Of a DNA stretch of 64,000 nucleotides, positions 37,482-50,094 are shown piece after piece. Source of the DNA: Tiliqua scincoides (Eukaryota > Chordata > Lepidosauria > Squamata > Scincidae); assembly GCF_035046505.1 (NCBI RefSeq), contig NC_089822.1, positions 114,345,307-114,409,306 on the forward strand, in the 5' to 3' direction. Numbering within the stretch: the stretch's first letter is position 1; each line of letters begins with the position of its first letter. The position numbers and the translations under genes are program-made. The notes under the pieces are model-generated. The model saw only the letters and a list, made by a program, of their open reading frames with translations. It was not told where the DNA came from and made no database searches.

Positions 37482-38563
37482 CACTGGTTCCCAACCTGTG
37501 GTCCACGGACCACAGATGATCCATGAGACCCTGAGAAGTGGTCCACAAACTCTCAGAAAAAGATTGCCTTCATCACTTCCAGCGTGCTCCCCCACAGACA
37601 GTGGAGATCAGACCACCCAGAGCTGCAGGCAGCAACAAAAGCAGCAACATACAAATCTTCTTTATAAATAATAAATATCTAATAAACCTTCTCTAATTAT
37701 TAGAAGTTTAACTGTATTTTTTGTGAGAAGGGCTGGGGTTTGTATGCAGGGCCATGAGAGGGGGTATAGGGAGTAATTTCTTCCTAGGACCAGGGTCAGA
37801 AAGGTGGCCCAGGAGCCAAAGGAGGGGGCCCAGAAATTTCCTGGGATCATATTTTCCTATCTCACCTGAACTCACTGCCAGCATGGGATGCTGGGCGTAT
37901 GGTGGTTGCAGCTGCTGCAAGCCATATGTGCTGGGTCGAGGAATGCATATGTGACAACACAGTATCAAATCTGGGAGAAAGCTGCTACTGGTGGATTTGC
38001 TTACCATGAAGGAGTGTAGGGGAGCACAGGGGAACACAGCTCAGGGGAACACAGCTGTGGGATGCTGCTGCAGAAGTATGTTTTGGTGCAAACAGGACAC
38101 TTTCCACTCTAGTGTGAGCCTAAATATGATGATGTTGCAATATATATTTTCTATATTTTCTATATTTAAAATATTTCTATATTTATTTTTCTTTTCTATA
38201 TTTATTTTCTATACTTTTCTATATTTAAAATATTTTACAGAGACTTAGGACTATGCTTGTTTTCTGGATTACTGTAACTAGTTGCTGACACTGTGTGGGC
38301 AGGTAGACCTGGGCTCTAAAGACTCTCTCTGCTGTTGCCACCCTCCCCCTGCCCTGTTTTGCTCCTCCCCACCTCTGTTCTGCCCACCCCTGTTGCTACC
38401 CTCCCAGGTTCTGTTTCACCCCCTCCCCCTTCGGGAAGGGACCTAAAAGAAATTTTGTACCACCTGATAAAATTTCTCTTGGAAGCCTTAGTTGCATGTG
38501 GTTTGTGTTGATTCAATTTTTTGCCTCTGTGATCCACAGGCTCCAAAAGGTTGGGAACTACTG
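37482..38563. mobile_element. hAT-like element, middle layer of nest
   Basis: Left end CACTGGTTCCCAACCTGTGG and right end AAAAGGTTGGGAACTACTG are inverted repeats. The identical 8-mer CTTTAGAA lies at 37474-37481 and 38564-38571. Its own sequence is about 340 bp once the family A copy at 37747-38490 is removed. The GGTCCACGGACCACAG palindrome lies near the left end. Confidence 0.9.
37747..38490 (+). mobile_element. hAT-like family A copy 2, inner layer of nest
   Basis: The interior follows family A copy 1 (35-697) in the same order: CTATCTCACCTGAACTCACT, AGTATCAAATCTGGGAG, TCTAGTGTGAGCCTAAATA and GAAATTTTGTACCACCTGAT all have counterparts there. The left end CAGGGCCATGAGAGG is well kept; the right end is worn. 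The flanks TTTGTATG and GTTGCATG match at 6 of 8. Confidence 0.8.
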
Positions 38564-39477
38564 CTTTAGAATAAACAGTGCTGGCAGGAAGGCCTGCCAA
38601 ATCTGCACCAAATCTAGACCTATGGCTGCCAGAGCAGGTAAGAGCTGGGGGGGGGGGGAACAGAGGCAGGGAGTGGTGTTTCAGGGGGAAATGGGGGGGT
38701 GGTTCAGACCTTGGAGGGGGACTGGGATAGTGTAGGAGGCCTCTGCCATATCCTAGCCCCTCTCCTGGACCTGAAAGCCCTACATGGGGCTTCTCGGACT
38801 TGCCCCAGTGATTTTGCTTGTGCAAATCCGAGTAGCCACATTGGGCAGGCTGGGGCTGGGAACAAATGTTCCCTTATCCCAAGGAGATCTCTGGTCTGCT
38901 CAGTTTCAGTGCTGGATATGGCATGGAATATGTGGCCCTGCTGCACCAGCACCAGATAGGATTGGGCTATCAGTCTATTAACAAACCCTCATTAGCCAGA
39001 GCAGGACAGGCAAAGTAAATGAATATGGCAAAAAGAGAACAGCAATGTGTAATAATGGGAAGATGGAGGCTCATACAGTGGTTCTTCCTTAGTGAGGGGT
39101 TTTACCAGTACCAAGAAGAGCACCCTTATTTCCACCTGAAATGACTCGGCTTCCTCTGCTCCAGAAGGAGAAATAGGTGAAGAATCAGCAGCAGCCAGAT
39201 CAGGATGAAACGGTTAAGGTTAGTTAAGGACTGAAGGGGAATCTGAAGACCCACTGCTTTTCTTGCAGGCCTCCTGTATCCAGGCAGAAATTCAGCTACT
39301 GAAACTTCCTTGGTGATCAGATAGGAATAGCATCACCTGTTACATTTCTGCATTCAGGCAGCTTGTTAAGGGCACAGAAGCCCTACCAGAAAAAAGGCAG
39401 GAACTCAAAAAGACAAATGAGAGGATCCTGAAAATACCATAGGCTGCAGTATTACCAAAGCTAAGCAAGACCTATTC

Positions 39478-39951
39478 CAGCTGTTCCCAAACTGTGTGTT
39501 GGGACCCACCAGTGGGTCACAACTTAATTTTTGGTATGTTACAAAACTGACAAGTTAATAGCTGACAAGGAAAAACTATTGAGCCCTATGAAACTAAGCA
39601 GCATGTTTTCTCATGAGTAGGTGACTGTGCCTTGGTCCACTTTGAAGGGCAGGTCTAAGGGACTGCAATGCCACCAGAATGGTCCCAATCCAATAGATGC
39701 AGGGCCAAACTCTCGAGAAAGAAGTCTCCCCCCCCTCCAAGAGAAATGTATTAAGCCCTATGGAAAGTGAAACAAAGCCACACATGTACATTTACTCATG
39801 AGTGGGTGACCGTGGTTTGGATCTTACTGAAGGGGAACGTAAGGCTACCAGAATGGTTCCAATCTGATAAACCTCTTGTAAAACTGGGTGGGTCCCAATT
39901 GAGTGTTGTTTTAAAAGGTGGGTCCCAGCAGTAGAAGTTTGGAAACCATTG
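39478..39951. mobile_element. hAT-like element with internal duplication
   Basis: The start CAGCTGTTCCCAAACTGTGT and end GAAGTTTGGAAACCATTG are inverted-complementary, and GGGACCCACC near the left end pairs with GGTGGGTCCC near the right. The flanks do not match well. The interior has a diverged duplication about 183 bp apart (CTCATGAGTAGGTGACTG and CTCATGAGTGGGTGACCG). Confidence 0.6.
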
Positions 39952-39959
39952 ACTTAGGG

Positions 39960-41510
39960 CACAATCCAAAAGCACCCTTGGGCCAGAGCAAGTCCCTTGG
40001 GCCTCCTCAAGAGGAAGCTGGGCTGGTGCTCCAAGAAGAGCTGGCCTGCAGAGGCTGACGCAAGCCTCTGCACCGGCTTCCTCCTCACGAGTTGCATCAG
40101 CCTGGCTGGGCCAACACAAGGAAGAAGGTGGGCGGGAGGGAGGCGTTCTTGGGTGGGGGCGGGAGGTGGGGCTGGTATCCGGCAGTTATGCCATATCCCA
40201 ACCCCCATTCCCAGGGAGAACAGAGCAGCTTCAAGCCACTCCACTCTCCTCAGACAACCCAGCACTGCAATCCTAGACACATTTAGTTGGAAGTTAGTCT
40301 GAGTGCGTTTGATGGGACTTGCTTCCTCAGTACATGTGCACAGAAGTGCAGCCAATGTATTTTGCAGGGGCTTTGGGGAGGCAGAGCTGGGAAAGCCGTC
40401 TTTGAATGAAAGCAGGATTGCCTAGCATGGAGCAGGAGTGATGAGGGTGGGGTGGGAATGTCATCATTGGGACAAGTTTCAAAAGCAGCATTTTATTTTC
40501 TTCCATTCACTTTAGTGGGAAAAAACAAGCCACCACTTTCAGAAAAACTCCTCAAGGGAGAGCAACACTGCTGTGCACCCTGACCCAAGACATTGATTGC
40601 CCCCAGGTTGGGGGACAGGTTTTGGTGTTGCAAAGAGTAGCATTTTTTTTCTGCCACAAAACTGAATTGTCTCCATTCAATTCTGTAAAAGAAATTTACA
40701 GTTGGGGCTGAGCTGGAAAAGCCAGGTTGCACCACCCTCAAGTCTCAGCTGTTGTCATTGCTGTGCAAGAGGGAGATCTTGCTATGTGTCCCCCTCTGCA
40801 AAGGTGCTTCTCCTTGTTGGTCTCAGTGACAGGCACCTCTGAAGAGGCAATTGGGGGCAGGGGCTAAGACTCAAACCCAGCCTACAGCAAGTCTCTTCCC
40901 TTCCTAAGCTGTGATTTTCAGATCCAGCAAATAGGTCTGGGGAACTCATTGATCATCTGTATAAATTGTCTGCCGTTACCGTAAACACATTTTTGGTCAT
41001 ACTGAAGAGTTTTTAATGGACATTTTAAAAATACAATTTCCACCTACTCACCTCATAATGCAGTTCATTGTAATGTAGGCCAATGCTGGACTCGTGTACA
41101 GTCAGAAACATACAGGAAAACTTTCTATTTAGGGAATTTTTATGCATGAATCTTGCCACTTTCTGTCATATGTACCCATTCTCACACACATTCTAGCCAC
41201 AGGCTCGCACACAGAGGCAGAAAAAGAATGTGGGTCCTCTCTCATTATAAAACACACATGCTCATGCACGCATGCACACACACGCCTCTCTTACATACAT
41301 ACCTTGTGCCCCATGATGGCCCACAGAGATCAAAAAGAAATTTTCCTCCACATATGATCTTGGGCTCTTCCCTCTATCCCTGGGTAATTATAATTAAAGT
41401 TGAAGTGTTCAGTTGCAGAGACCAACTATGTTTCATATGCCCACTTTAAAAATATGAATCTGTTTTACACAGAGTCATTTTGCTGGTTCGTTTTATCTGC
41501 ATAGCCCAAC
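39960..41510. other. Intergenic or GPR173 intron, little recognised
   Basis: One diverged palindromic unit lies at about 40263-40345 (CACTGCAATCCTAGACAC ... GAAGTGCAGCC). No exon or other repeat was identified. Confidence 0.4.
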
Positions 41511-41514
41511 AATG

Positions 41515-41620
41515 TCTGCTCTGACTGGCAGCTGTTCTCCAGGGCTTTCTCAGCTGAGATCCTTTCAACTGAACCTGCCAGGAACCTTCTTTCTCATATA
41601 CAACAAGTGTGTGACACCTG
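41515..41620 (-). repeat. Sauria-type SINE fragment
   Basis: In reverse orientation, ACTGGCAGCTGTTCTCCAGG, GAGATCCTTTCAACTGAACC and GCCAGGAACCTTCTTTC follow the complement of the SINE body. Confidence 0.6.
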
Positions 41621-42554
41621 AATTATGCCTCTTTCCTTCTGGGGATAATCCATAATGAGTTTTGCTTTATATTCAGGATGAACCCGATTGTCACATTTGG
41701 AGGTATGCAAGAGTTGTCCAGCAATTTGAATGGTTAATTACACTGAAAGGAAATTTGGTTTGGCTTGCCTTTTCTGCTCACCTATGACACATGGCTTGGC
41801 TCATCTGAATCATGTGAAACTATTCAGTTTGCCGCCTTTAAGCACAAATTAGTTTGAATTCCTTGGGTTGATTTGCTGAGGGTGTTAGCTGTGGCAGGAG
41901 ATTCTAGAGCACCCAGGCTGCTTTGATGAAGGATGGGAAGTGGTAGATGAAGTGGTAGACCAGAAACCCTCACCCATCCCTCCAAGAGGACACCCAAGAA
42001 ATCTTGTTGTCGAAGCTAGTACTCCTCCCTCATATACCTCTCTTGTTGCTAAGTTGGGTATGGCAGCAGTTGGTGGTACTAAAGGCTTGAATTTGGCCCT
42101 GGAGTCTCCAGAGTGATCACTAAGCTGGATGACTTCCTCCAGGTCCCTAATCTTCTGACTATACATCAAAACTCTAGCTGAGTTTCTAATAACTCCCTTC
42201 CCCCAGATGCTCCTCTTTACACTGGATAAAAAAGCAGCATCAGCCTGGAAAACATACTGATGAAGTCTACTAAGATGGGACAGCACCAGTATAAAGACCA
42301 ACCAATGGCTGCCACAGGACAAGCACCTGTAACCTATAATGGGAACTGGGGAGTTCCTCTTTGCAACTAGTCAATAGCACACATCAACACATTTAACTAA
42401 TAAGACAGATACACTGATGCAACCACAGTATGATACTTTCTTAGGGAATTATCGCCATAATGCACATGCACACTCACACACACTTTGGCAAACTCATTAT
42501 AGTGTGTCATGCATACAGTCACAAGCGCAGGGACCATGACAAATATTTGAATCC

Positions 42555-42860
42555 TAATTGGGCAAGAGGCACTTTTCAAGTGGTACTTCTCTTATATTTA
42601 GCAGGGGGAGTGTAACTGTCCCTTTTTACCCCAGCACAGTGTCTGTTTGCTGGTATTTCCACATTTGCAACGTAGTGATTGTTTGTAGGATTCCTTCCAC
42701 ATCTTTTTAGATTGTGAACGCTTTTGGGAGAGAGAATCATTTAGTTATTTGATTTTGTCTATTTGATTTTAGTTATTTAGTTTGATATTTAGTGATTTGA
42801 TTTTGATCACTTTGTGAACTTTTTGTGGAAAAGCAATATATCTCTTTTTTAGTAATCATC
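42555..42860 (+). repeat. Squamate-type dispersed repeat, second copy
   Basis: It matches 26095-26350 in order: GGCAAGAGGCACTTTTCAAG, CTTATATTTAGCAGGGGGAG, TTTTTAGATTGTGAACGCTT and GGAAAAGCAATATATC. Confidence 0.65.
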
Positions 42861-45452
42861 ATCATCTGACAGACACACATAAGGGCACAGCCTCATTGCC
42901 ACAAGCTGATACACCACTTTCCAGAAACTTTCACTGATGTTTATCATCTGATTGACCTATGCACACTGATGTCCAATTTCACCAGCAGGATTCAAAAACC
43001 CATGTTAAGAAACATACAAGCACATTCACAGGGAAAGGGTGAAAAAAACAAAGAGTCTTGTGACACCTTAAATACCAACAAGTTATATGATGACATAATG
43101 TTGTGTCACTCTGAAAGATTCAGGAGTAAACCAGAATAAATTAGGATGACCTTTTCATAAGTAAAAATACTTAGAAACATAGACCAAAGCACTTATCACT
43201 CACTTATTTGTGAGTGAACTACATTCACTCACAAAAATGTCAACATATTATTGGGGTCATGCACATATGTATGATCTGAAACACAATCACAGACACCTCC
43301 TCACTCATGTCTCGACAATACATGAGCACACACTTGGAAACAGACCCTGCAAACATGCACTAAGGTTGACCACACTTATTCTCACATTTGTGAAATCAAG
43401 TGACTAAACAAGCTTAGAATCACACTGTATGTCACACTCACTTATCTTCATGCATGAATCTTTCCATTATGTTATATTTATACACATGCAAACTACCATT
43501 CATTTACTACACACAGTGAGAAACTAACACATCAAATGAAACACATTTATGACACATGATTTAATGAAGATTCATTCATGCACTATGCCACCTACAAATT
43601 CATATAATTCTCTTTCTTCGACACACACACACACAATGTATGCTCTCATACCTATTTTCACATCCATAAATATTCTGGCTCCCAATTAGTAAAACAAAGA
43701 CAGTAGTTCCTGGAGACTTCTGAATTAAAGTACTGTTAATAAACTATAGTCTTCAATCAAGTTATTTAGGTTTGCAGTTAATTTGCTAAGATTTTACACA
43801 AAGAGTGAAAAACAGGAAATCCTGCTATTATGTTAGTGGACTAGAAAAGCGCTGCTTTTCTACAAGGGGCTTAAGGCTAGGAATTAACCTTAGCAACTTC
43901 TGTGCAATGATTGATTGACCTCATAGTTAGCCAGAGTCACTCTTTCGTCTGAAGTGATGCTCCTAATTTACTAGTTGTTTTTAACCTTGCACAAAAGTTT
44001 CAAGCCCTGATTTTTTTAAAACTAGCCTCCTATTCTCTTATGTACATTTTTTAGTTGGGAGGAGCAGGAGAAAAAAAGAAAAAGAAAATCTGCACTCTAA
44101 CTTTTATAAATTGTTCCTTACCAATTGTCTGGAGTAATTCTGACACCTTATTTGACACCTAATTATGGCCAGGCAAGTGGCTTTTTACAACCCTGGATGT
44201 ACTTATTATTTACATAAACATGATTCTGAGGATCAGTACATTGACTTCAAGAGAAATATAAGCAATTCACAATAGATCTACTCTTGATTTGCACTAGGAT
44301 TTGGCTGAATGGCAAGAAGTCAGATCCAAAACTTCAAATGGCATTATCTCTGATTTTACACCTGGTTACATTGCCTGAGAAGGAATCAGATTCCTTTATA
44401 GAAACTGTTTCACACCAGCCAGTGGCAGGAAATTAGACCCAATAGTTCTGACAAAAAAATGTTTGGTTTGCAATTAGCTTATTTCACACCAAAATATCAG
44501 CTGGGGGGGGGGGAGGAGAATAATCAGCTCCACAGTTTTATTTGATTGAGAAAAGATGTATTCTTTATTGACAAAAGAGCCCACCTAGGTGAATTAAGAG
44601 TTGTCCCCTAATTGCTTCCCACATCCAGACAAGGCCTGATGAGTTGGAACAAAGGGACCTCCCTCTCCCCTACCCAAAGCCTACTCCCATCTTTTGGTAT
44701 CTCCTGGGATCTTAGGCCCTGTGTTGTGTCGGTTTGCAAATTCACTGGCAAATTAAAAATCAGGAGCTGCATCAGAAGCAGGTTTATTACAAAAGTGGTC
44801 TCAATTTGATGGAAAGAATCAAACCTTCTCCTCTATGAACGCTTCCTGAATGACAAATTTTGGGGAGGGGGGATGATGGTGCTTGAGCATCAAAGATCAT
44901 TCACCACTTCTTCCCATGCCTTCAAAGCGATTCACAGAAGCAGAAAAGCAACCACGGAATGGAGATGGGGTGGGGTGGGGGTTCAGGAGCAACAGGGAGG
45001 AGCACACAAAAGGAGCTAGTAGGCAGCAAGAAGGTGGGGTGGATGGAGCTCTCACAAAATGGAAAAAAAGACTCCCACATCCAGCTTGGTCATGAATACA
45101 CGGGGGTGGCTTAAGGCCCCCTCCTCCCCCCTCACACAAAGAGGCAGAAAGGAAACAGGTGGTGGCTCCATCTGAACAGCAAGGATGAAATGGAGAAACA
45201 GTACATTGGGGTAGGGGGTTGGGAAATGGATGTCTAGGAGAAGAGCAGTTCCCCTTTGTGACACAGACAGTGGGGCAAATGTGGGAGACAGACAGAGAGT
45301 AGGTATGCAGGGATGGATAGAGATCAACATAAGTGGATGGACAGAGAGATGAAAGAAAGAAGGATTGGGAGTCGATGGGGATAGCCACAGACAACAGCCC
45401 TGCATCACCAGCTTTGAGCATGCGGTTTTGCCTGGTGGCTGGGCCTGCTCAC
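42861..45452. other. Putative GPR173 intron, little recognised
   Basis: There is a fragment of the AAAGAGTCTTGTGACACCTT repeat at about 43050-43085 and CA-rich tracts near 43620. No exon with supporting splice sites was found. The long minus-strand open frames at 44.9-45.6 kb overlap each other and have skewed composition. Confidence 0.4.
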
Positions 45453-46900
45453 CTCTGCTCCTCTGGTCTGGAAAATCAGTGGTAGAGATGACACTCCAGC
45501 CAGCTGGCTGGCGGGGGAGCTCAGAGCCTGAGCACTGGTCCACCCTATCCTGTCCTGGTTGTTCAAGGTTCACACCCTATCAAGGGAGGCTGGCTAGGGA
45601 TGCCCTAGAGCTGTTGCCTTGGAGACAGGGCCAGTCCTGCTTCCTTCTCCCAGGAAGGAGTGGGTATGGGGAAGCTATCATCTCGAAGGGATTGCCCCCT
45701 CCCCCTCCGTCTCTTCCGGCAGGCCCTGATCCTGGCCCCCCTATTGTCCTCCGTAGTCAGCCTGGATAAGGTGGCATCGGGAGGAGAGAGCCAAGCCTTT
45801 ATCGCTTTTCGTCATGGTGATTAATACTTAGGAAAACGACAGAACCAGCCCTTGTTGAGGAGGAGGGTTGGTGAAGATGAAGTGCAGGCTCTGCCACTGG
45901 GTTACAGGATCCGTCCAGCTGAACTGGTCCCTGAATGCCATGTCTGGATCAAGGTTACTTCATCTTTTATGCCATGAAATTCAAGCTGGTCTACTTGGAC
46001 TCTCCAGTCAATCCATCAGCAACAACATCCAGGCTGCTCGCTTCTCCTCCTACCAGATCCACCTTGGATCAGTCCATTTCGACACTGAAATCCCGGCAGC
46101 AGGGACACCCGCTTCCCTTTCTGAAAAACAATTATCCAGACTGGTCCATTCCTACAGGAAAGCCCAGGATCCCATGAGATCTTCCCCTGGTCCGCTTCAT
46201 CAGGGCAACCCAAAGAACTGGATCACGCAACATTCCAGCTGGATCTGCCCTGAATCCCAACGGATCCCAAAGATGTGCTCCGTCTCAGTCCATTTCTTCA
46301 GTGGGATTCCTCCAGCAAGGCCCCCCAAATCCCACTGCTCTTGTAGCAGCTGCTATCAAGCCATCTTGGTCCCATCCACCGGAAGATGCTTTAGAATGGA
46401 TGGGGGAAGGAGAGGGGAGAGGCGTAGGCCCCAGAGTCTCCGAGCTCCATAGGGAGCAGGGGGTCGGTAGTGCAGGATCAGACTGTCTGAAGTGATGCCA
46501 TGGGAGGGATGGGGGGACCGGGTGTCGAAGGGGAAGCGCTGCTGGATGAAATGGCTGGATGAAGCTAGCAGGGAGGACAATGGCCAGCGATCAGCGCGCG
46601 CGCGCGCGCGCACCTCTCCGTGTGTGTGTGACTGCGAGTTGGAAGAGGGAGGCAGGCGGGCAGGAGGGGGAAGCCTCGGGAATTTCCGGACAGCTTCGGC
46701 CCCAGCAGCGAAGGGAGGGGCTTGGGTAGCAGGGAGCATCCGTTTTCACTTGCAACATCAGGACCAGGTGATGGGAAGGGACCAAGCGCAGCGGAGGGCA
46801 GGGGGGGCTCTGCAAGACATTGGAGGGTCAGCGAGGCGTCGCAATGATCGGTCACTCAGAGAAAGTGGTGGGCTGAGTTGAAGCCTGGTGTGATCCAGCC
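45453..46900 (-). promoter_or_regulatory. Possible GPR173 first exon and promoter
   Basis: This is the only CpG-rich, repeat-poor block upstream of GPR173 on its strand. A good donor, CAGAG|GTGAGC on the minus strand, sits at 45453/45452. A GPR173 transcript starting here would have a ~20 kb intron before the acceptor at 25100; the human gene is likewise known to have non-coding exon sequence upstream. The promoter end contains a (CG)n tract at about 46593-46612. Several loosely similar CTGGTCCATT-type strings recur within it. This is an inference, and the block could instead be a separate non-coding transcript. Confidence 0.35.
46593..46612. repeat. (CG)n tract
   Basis: An alternating GC run of about 20 bp, an unusually long CpG repeat for a vertebrate and a potential Z-DNA former. 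A short (TG)n run follows at 46621-46630. Confidence 0.9.
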
Positions 46901-46949
46901 AATGCTCGACTGGAGGGCTGGAACCTGGAGTGGGTGTGCTAGTTGGGGC

Positions 46950-49150
46950 CACAAAGTATCTATTTTAGAGACTCAGGAAAGCCCCTCATCCTCCTTTATT
47001 TAGCTCTTAACTCCCTGGTTCTTAAGATCTGTTACTCCCCCTTCCCTATTTTTCTCCCTACAGCACTTTCCAAAATTTGGTTGCGGAGTCCACCATAGCA
47101 GCAAATGCTGGAGAGCTTGCCAAAGGAAAACATGCAGTGGGAAACTTAAAATTAATATTCCCCCCCCCCCAAATTCGGCTGTAACCACTGCTCTTCAGGG
47201 ACGTAGGTGTTGCTAGATTGGGACTATGTAGGACACACAAAGCTGTTGGATTCCAATTCAGAAATCTTTCAGGAACCTCTCCGTGTAGTGACTGTAATGC
47301 CCTGCTCAACAACTGCTGTGCCACTCTGACAGGTGAATGGGGTGTGTCAAGACTCCCTGCCTCACCCTCCCCGTTGTAATCAGTGCTGCGCACTCCCCTT
47401 TTCCCTCTAGGATTTGCAATGGCAGGTGGCATCAATTAAGGGACCACAAGATGCTAACCTCCTACTATGCAATAAGAAAATATATTGGGTTGGAAAGACT
47501 CAACAAAGCAGAAAAATGCTAGAAAGTTCTGTAGAAAGTTTTTGAACCATTCCTAATCATTAGGTTGGATACTTTTAACTCCATACAAACACCTCCCAGC
47601 CTTTCCTCGAGCATCAGCATGGCAGGGAATTCTCCAGCCTCCCTGAGTAGCTTGTTTACTCGGGTTGAGTCATGGCACACAAATCAAGTTCCAGAAAGCC
47701 AAACCTTGGCTTAGGTTATCAAGCCTTACAAAAGTGACTTAAGGAGTCACATGAAAGTCTCTCTTCAGCAATAAATTGCCAAAAAAAGACTTTTAGATCA
47801 AATTTGATCATTTTTTGTTTGCATATTTTCTGATCACAGAATGGCCTTTTTTTCTTCAACTTAGAGCCCATGTCTACCTAGAGAAGTAAGTCCTATTAGA
47901 ATGGGCTCACTCCTAGGTAGATGTGGATAGGATTGTAGCCTTGGTCTAAGAGCCACAATGAAAAACAGCAGCCAGGTTTTTTTTAGGACAGTCACTCAGA
48001 CTGATATGGAGCTGACTATTATAGGTTATCTCAGGAAATACAGGCAGCTCAAGCCTATGCATGTTTACTCAGAAGTACAGCCCACTGGGTGCAATATGAC
48101 TTACCCTTAAGTGTGCACAGGATTAGTTACATTTGTTGAGTATGCAATTCCATTCACAAGGAAGTTGTAGTCCTATGAACTTCTAACTAAGAATTCTTAC
48201 CATCATTTCCAAACTCAAGTTCCCAGATTCTTTGGGTGGCAGCCATGAGAGTTAACATAGCATAAATTCTGGAGTAGATCTGCCCTCACTGTATTATCAA
48301 ATAGAGACCGTTCCCTCCAACTCATGCTTTTGGGCCTTGATTGCTACAAGGGAGAAGGGAAAAAGCAGTAACTATGACTGGGTGTGTTTCTCCTTAACAT
48401 GGTGAAGAAATTAGTCCAATCCTTACAGTGGTAGCTACTACTCATACTGGACTTGTAAAAAGTCCCCATATGTAGTTAACACTTTAGCAGGTACCCATAC
48501 CAACTCTACTGCACTCCCAAAAAATTCCAGGGGACACAAGTGCTGTGGCCAGTATGTTTTTTATTAGTGCTTCCAATGCAGGCACAGCTCAATGATGTGC
48601 ACACACACACGCACACGCACGCACACCTCTGAAATTACATATTCCATCCTTGCTTACATATTCCATCCAACAGCTAGTGACAGAGGGCAGTGAATACACA
48701 ACAGAAAAAAAAGACTCCCAACTATCCATGTTTCCTATCCAACCCAGATCTGCTACCACAGCTAATTCCCTGCTGAGAAATATCCTCAAAGCTTCTGGGC
48801 TCCAAATCCAATTCCAAACTACTACATAGTCTTCTCAGGATTGAAAGGAGGATGCTGTGGTTTTATCATTGCCATATAACGGGTGCTACACTGGAAAAAT
48901 CAGCCACACAAGTGACAGTGCAAATCACCCCCTAACCATTACAGATCAGACTACTGGCATGAAAGAACATCAGCATGACCCTATTTAAAAAGCAAGACAA
49001 CCAAGAAGTCAAACAAATACATTTCAAGTTGTGTGAGGTTTTGTTTTTTTTCCCCTAAGAGCCACTTTGGAAAAAAAAAAAAGATTTTGAAAACCCCAGA
49101 GCTAGAAATTGGCCAAACAATTAAAACACTTTGCAAGTATACAGTGCTTT
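46950..49150. other. Intergenic, two dispersed palindromic units only
   Basis: Units of the 75-bp palindromic repeat lie at about 47868-47942 and 48050-48130. A CA/CG-rich tract is at 48599-48626. Nothing else is recognised. Confidence 0.5.
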
Positions 49151-49164
49151 AGAATGTTCAGAAC

Positions 49165-49330
49165 ATTTCCCTTATATTATTCTAGCAATTCTTACAACCT
49201 TCCCACTACACATGTAAGGCAGGCCAATACTATTATTCCCCCCATGGCAAGGTGTGCTGAGGCTGAGCAATTGTTGCTTGTTTAATGATACCTTGTTAAT
49301 TCATGGTTTAGGTGAGATCTGAGCCACATA
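49165..49330 (-). repeat. MIR-like CORE SINE
   Basis: Read in reverse, the order of ATTCTTACAACCTTCCC, AAGGCAGGCCAATACTATTA, and GAGGCTGAGCAATTG follows the complement of the MIR 3' half. Highly diverged, so old. Confidence 0.55.
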
Positions 49331-49404
49331 TTTCCCAACACATGTTCTCGGCCACTATATCACCTTAACTCTCAGTATTTAAGGCCTGATCCAACTAAAG
49401 CTAT

Positions 49405-49870
49405 GGCCCAGTCCTATGGACTGGGGCAAGTGTTCTGGCAGCGTTAGGCACTTCATGTTGCAAAAGGCAACACCCCAGAGTGGGTGGCCTGGCTGCTGCT
49501 ACAAGAGATGAGTGGCCTGCTCTGTGCACCAGCTAATAATGTATGCCCTCTAGCCCCAATAAGCTTGTGCAGGGGGTGGGAGGCAGGCAGGGGGTTGGCA
49601 GAATGGCATGGAACAGGGCTGTGTCTGGCGGATCAGGATGGGAAGGAGACAGGTTCAGTAGCAGCAGTGTCCACCAAATCCTAATTCCCTTCCCGGCCTT
49701 AATCATCCAATCCGGGTCCACATGAACTTGCACCAGCTATAAAGCTGGAGCAGGGACCAAGTGGCATGGCATGGGCTTAACCCAAGGAGGCCTCCAGATG
49801 CTGAAACTCCCCTGCAGGATACAATGGGTGCTGCTGGATCATTGCATGGGGATTCGCATTGGATTGGGCT
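49405..49870. mobile_element. MITE-like element with CCCAATCC ends
   Basis: The start GGCCCAGTCCTATGGACTGG and end GCATTGGATTGGGCT are inverted-complementary and related to the ends at 37384, 58433 and 60115. A single palindromic unit follows at about 49872-49945. Confidence 0.6.
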
Positions 49871-50094
49871 GTGTAACTACAATCCTATACACACTTACCT
49901 GGGAGTAAGTCCCATTGAACAGAACTTACTTCTAAGTAAACATGTGTTATTAAATTTTCTTATTAGTTATGCTTAAATCCCATTAAAATCAATTGGACAA
50001 GCCTTGAGTGTCTTAAATCCCACTCATGTCAAAGAAACTTTAGAACAACAAATTTTAGTTGAATTAGGGTCTTAGTGGTTATGTATTAGTTTTC

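Larger units (their letters stand above)
37384..38968. mobile_element. MITE-like element with CCCAATCCT ends, host of two nested hAT copies
   Basis: The left end GGCCCAATCCTGTGGACCCC and right end CCAGATAGGATTGGGCT are inverted-complementary. They resemble the ends of the elements at 49405, 58433 and 60115. The element's own sequence is only about 500 bp; the rest is the hAT insertion at 37482-38563 and the further insertion inside it. I could not fix a target duplication. Confidence 0.65.

Noticed and set aside
44897-45573. Two overlapping 173-174 codon minus-strand frames
   Set aside because: They overlap in different frames, have skewed proline/serine/cysteine composition, and match no family.
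45868-46452. 194-codon plus-strand open frame
   Set aside because: No recognisable domain, and it is antisense to the more likely GPR173 first-exon block. It could only be revived by transcript data.
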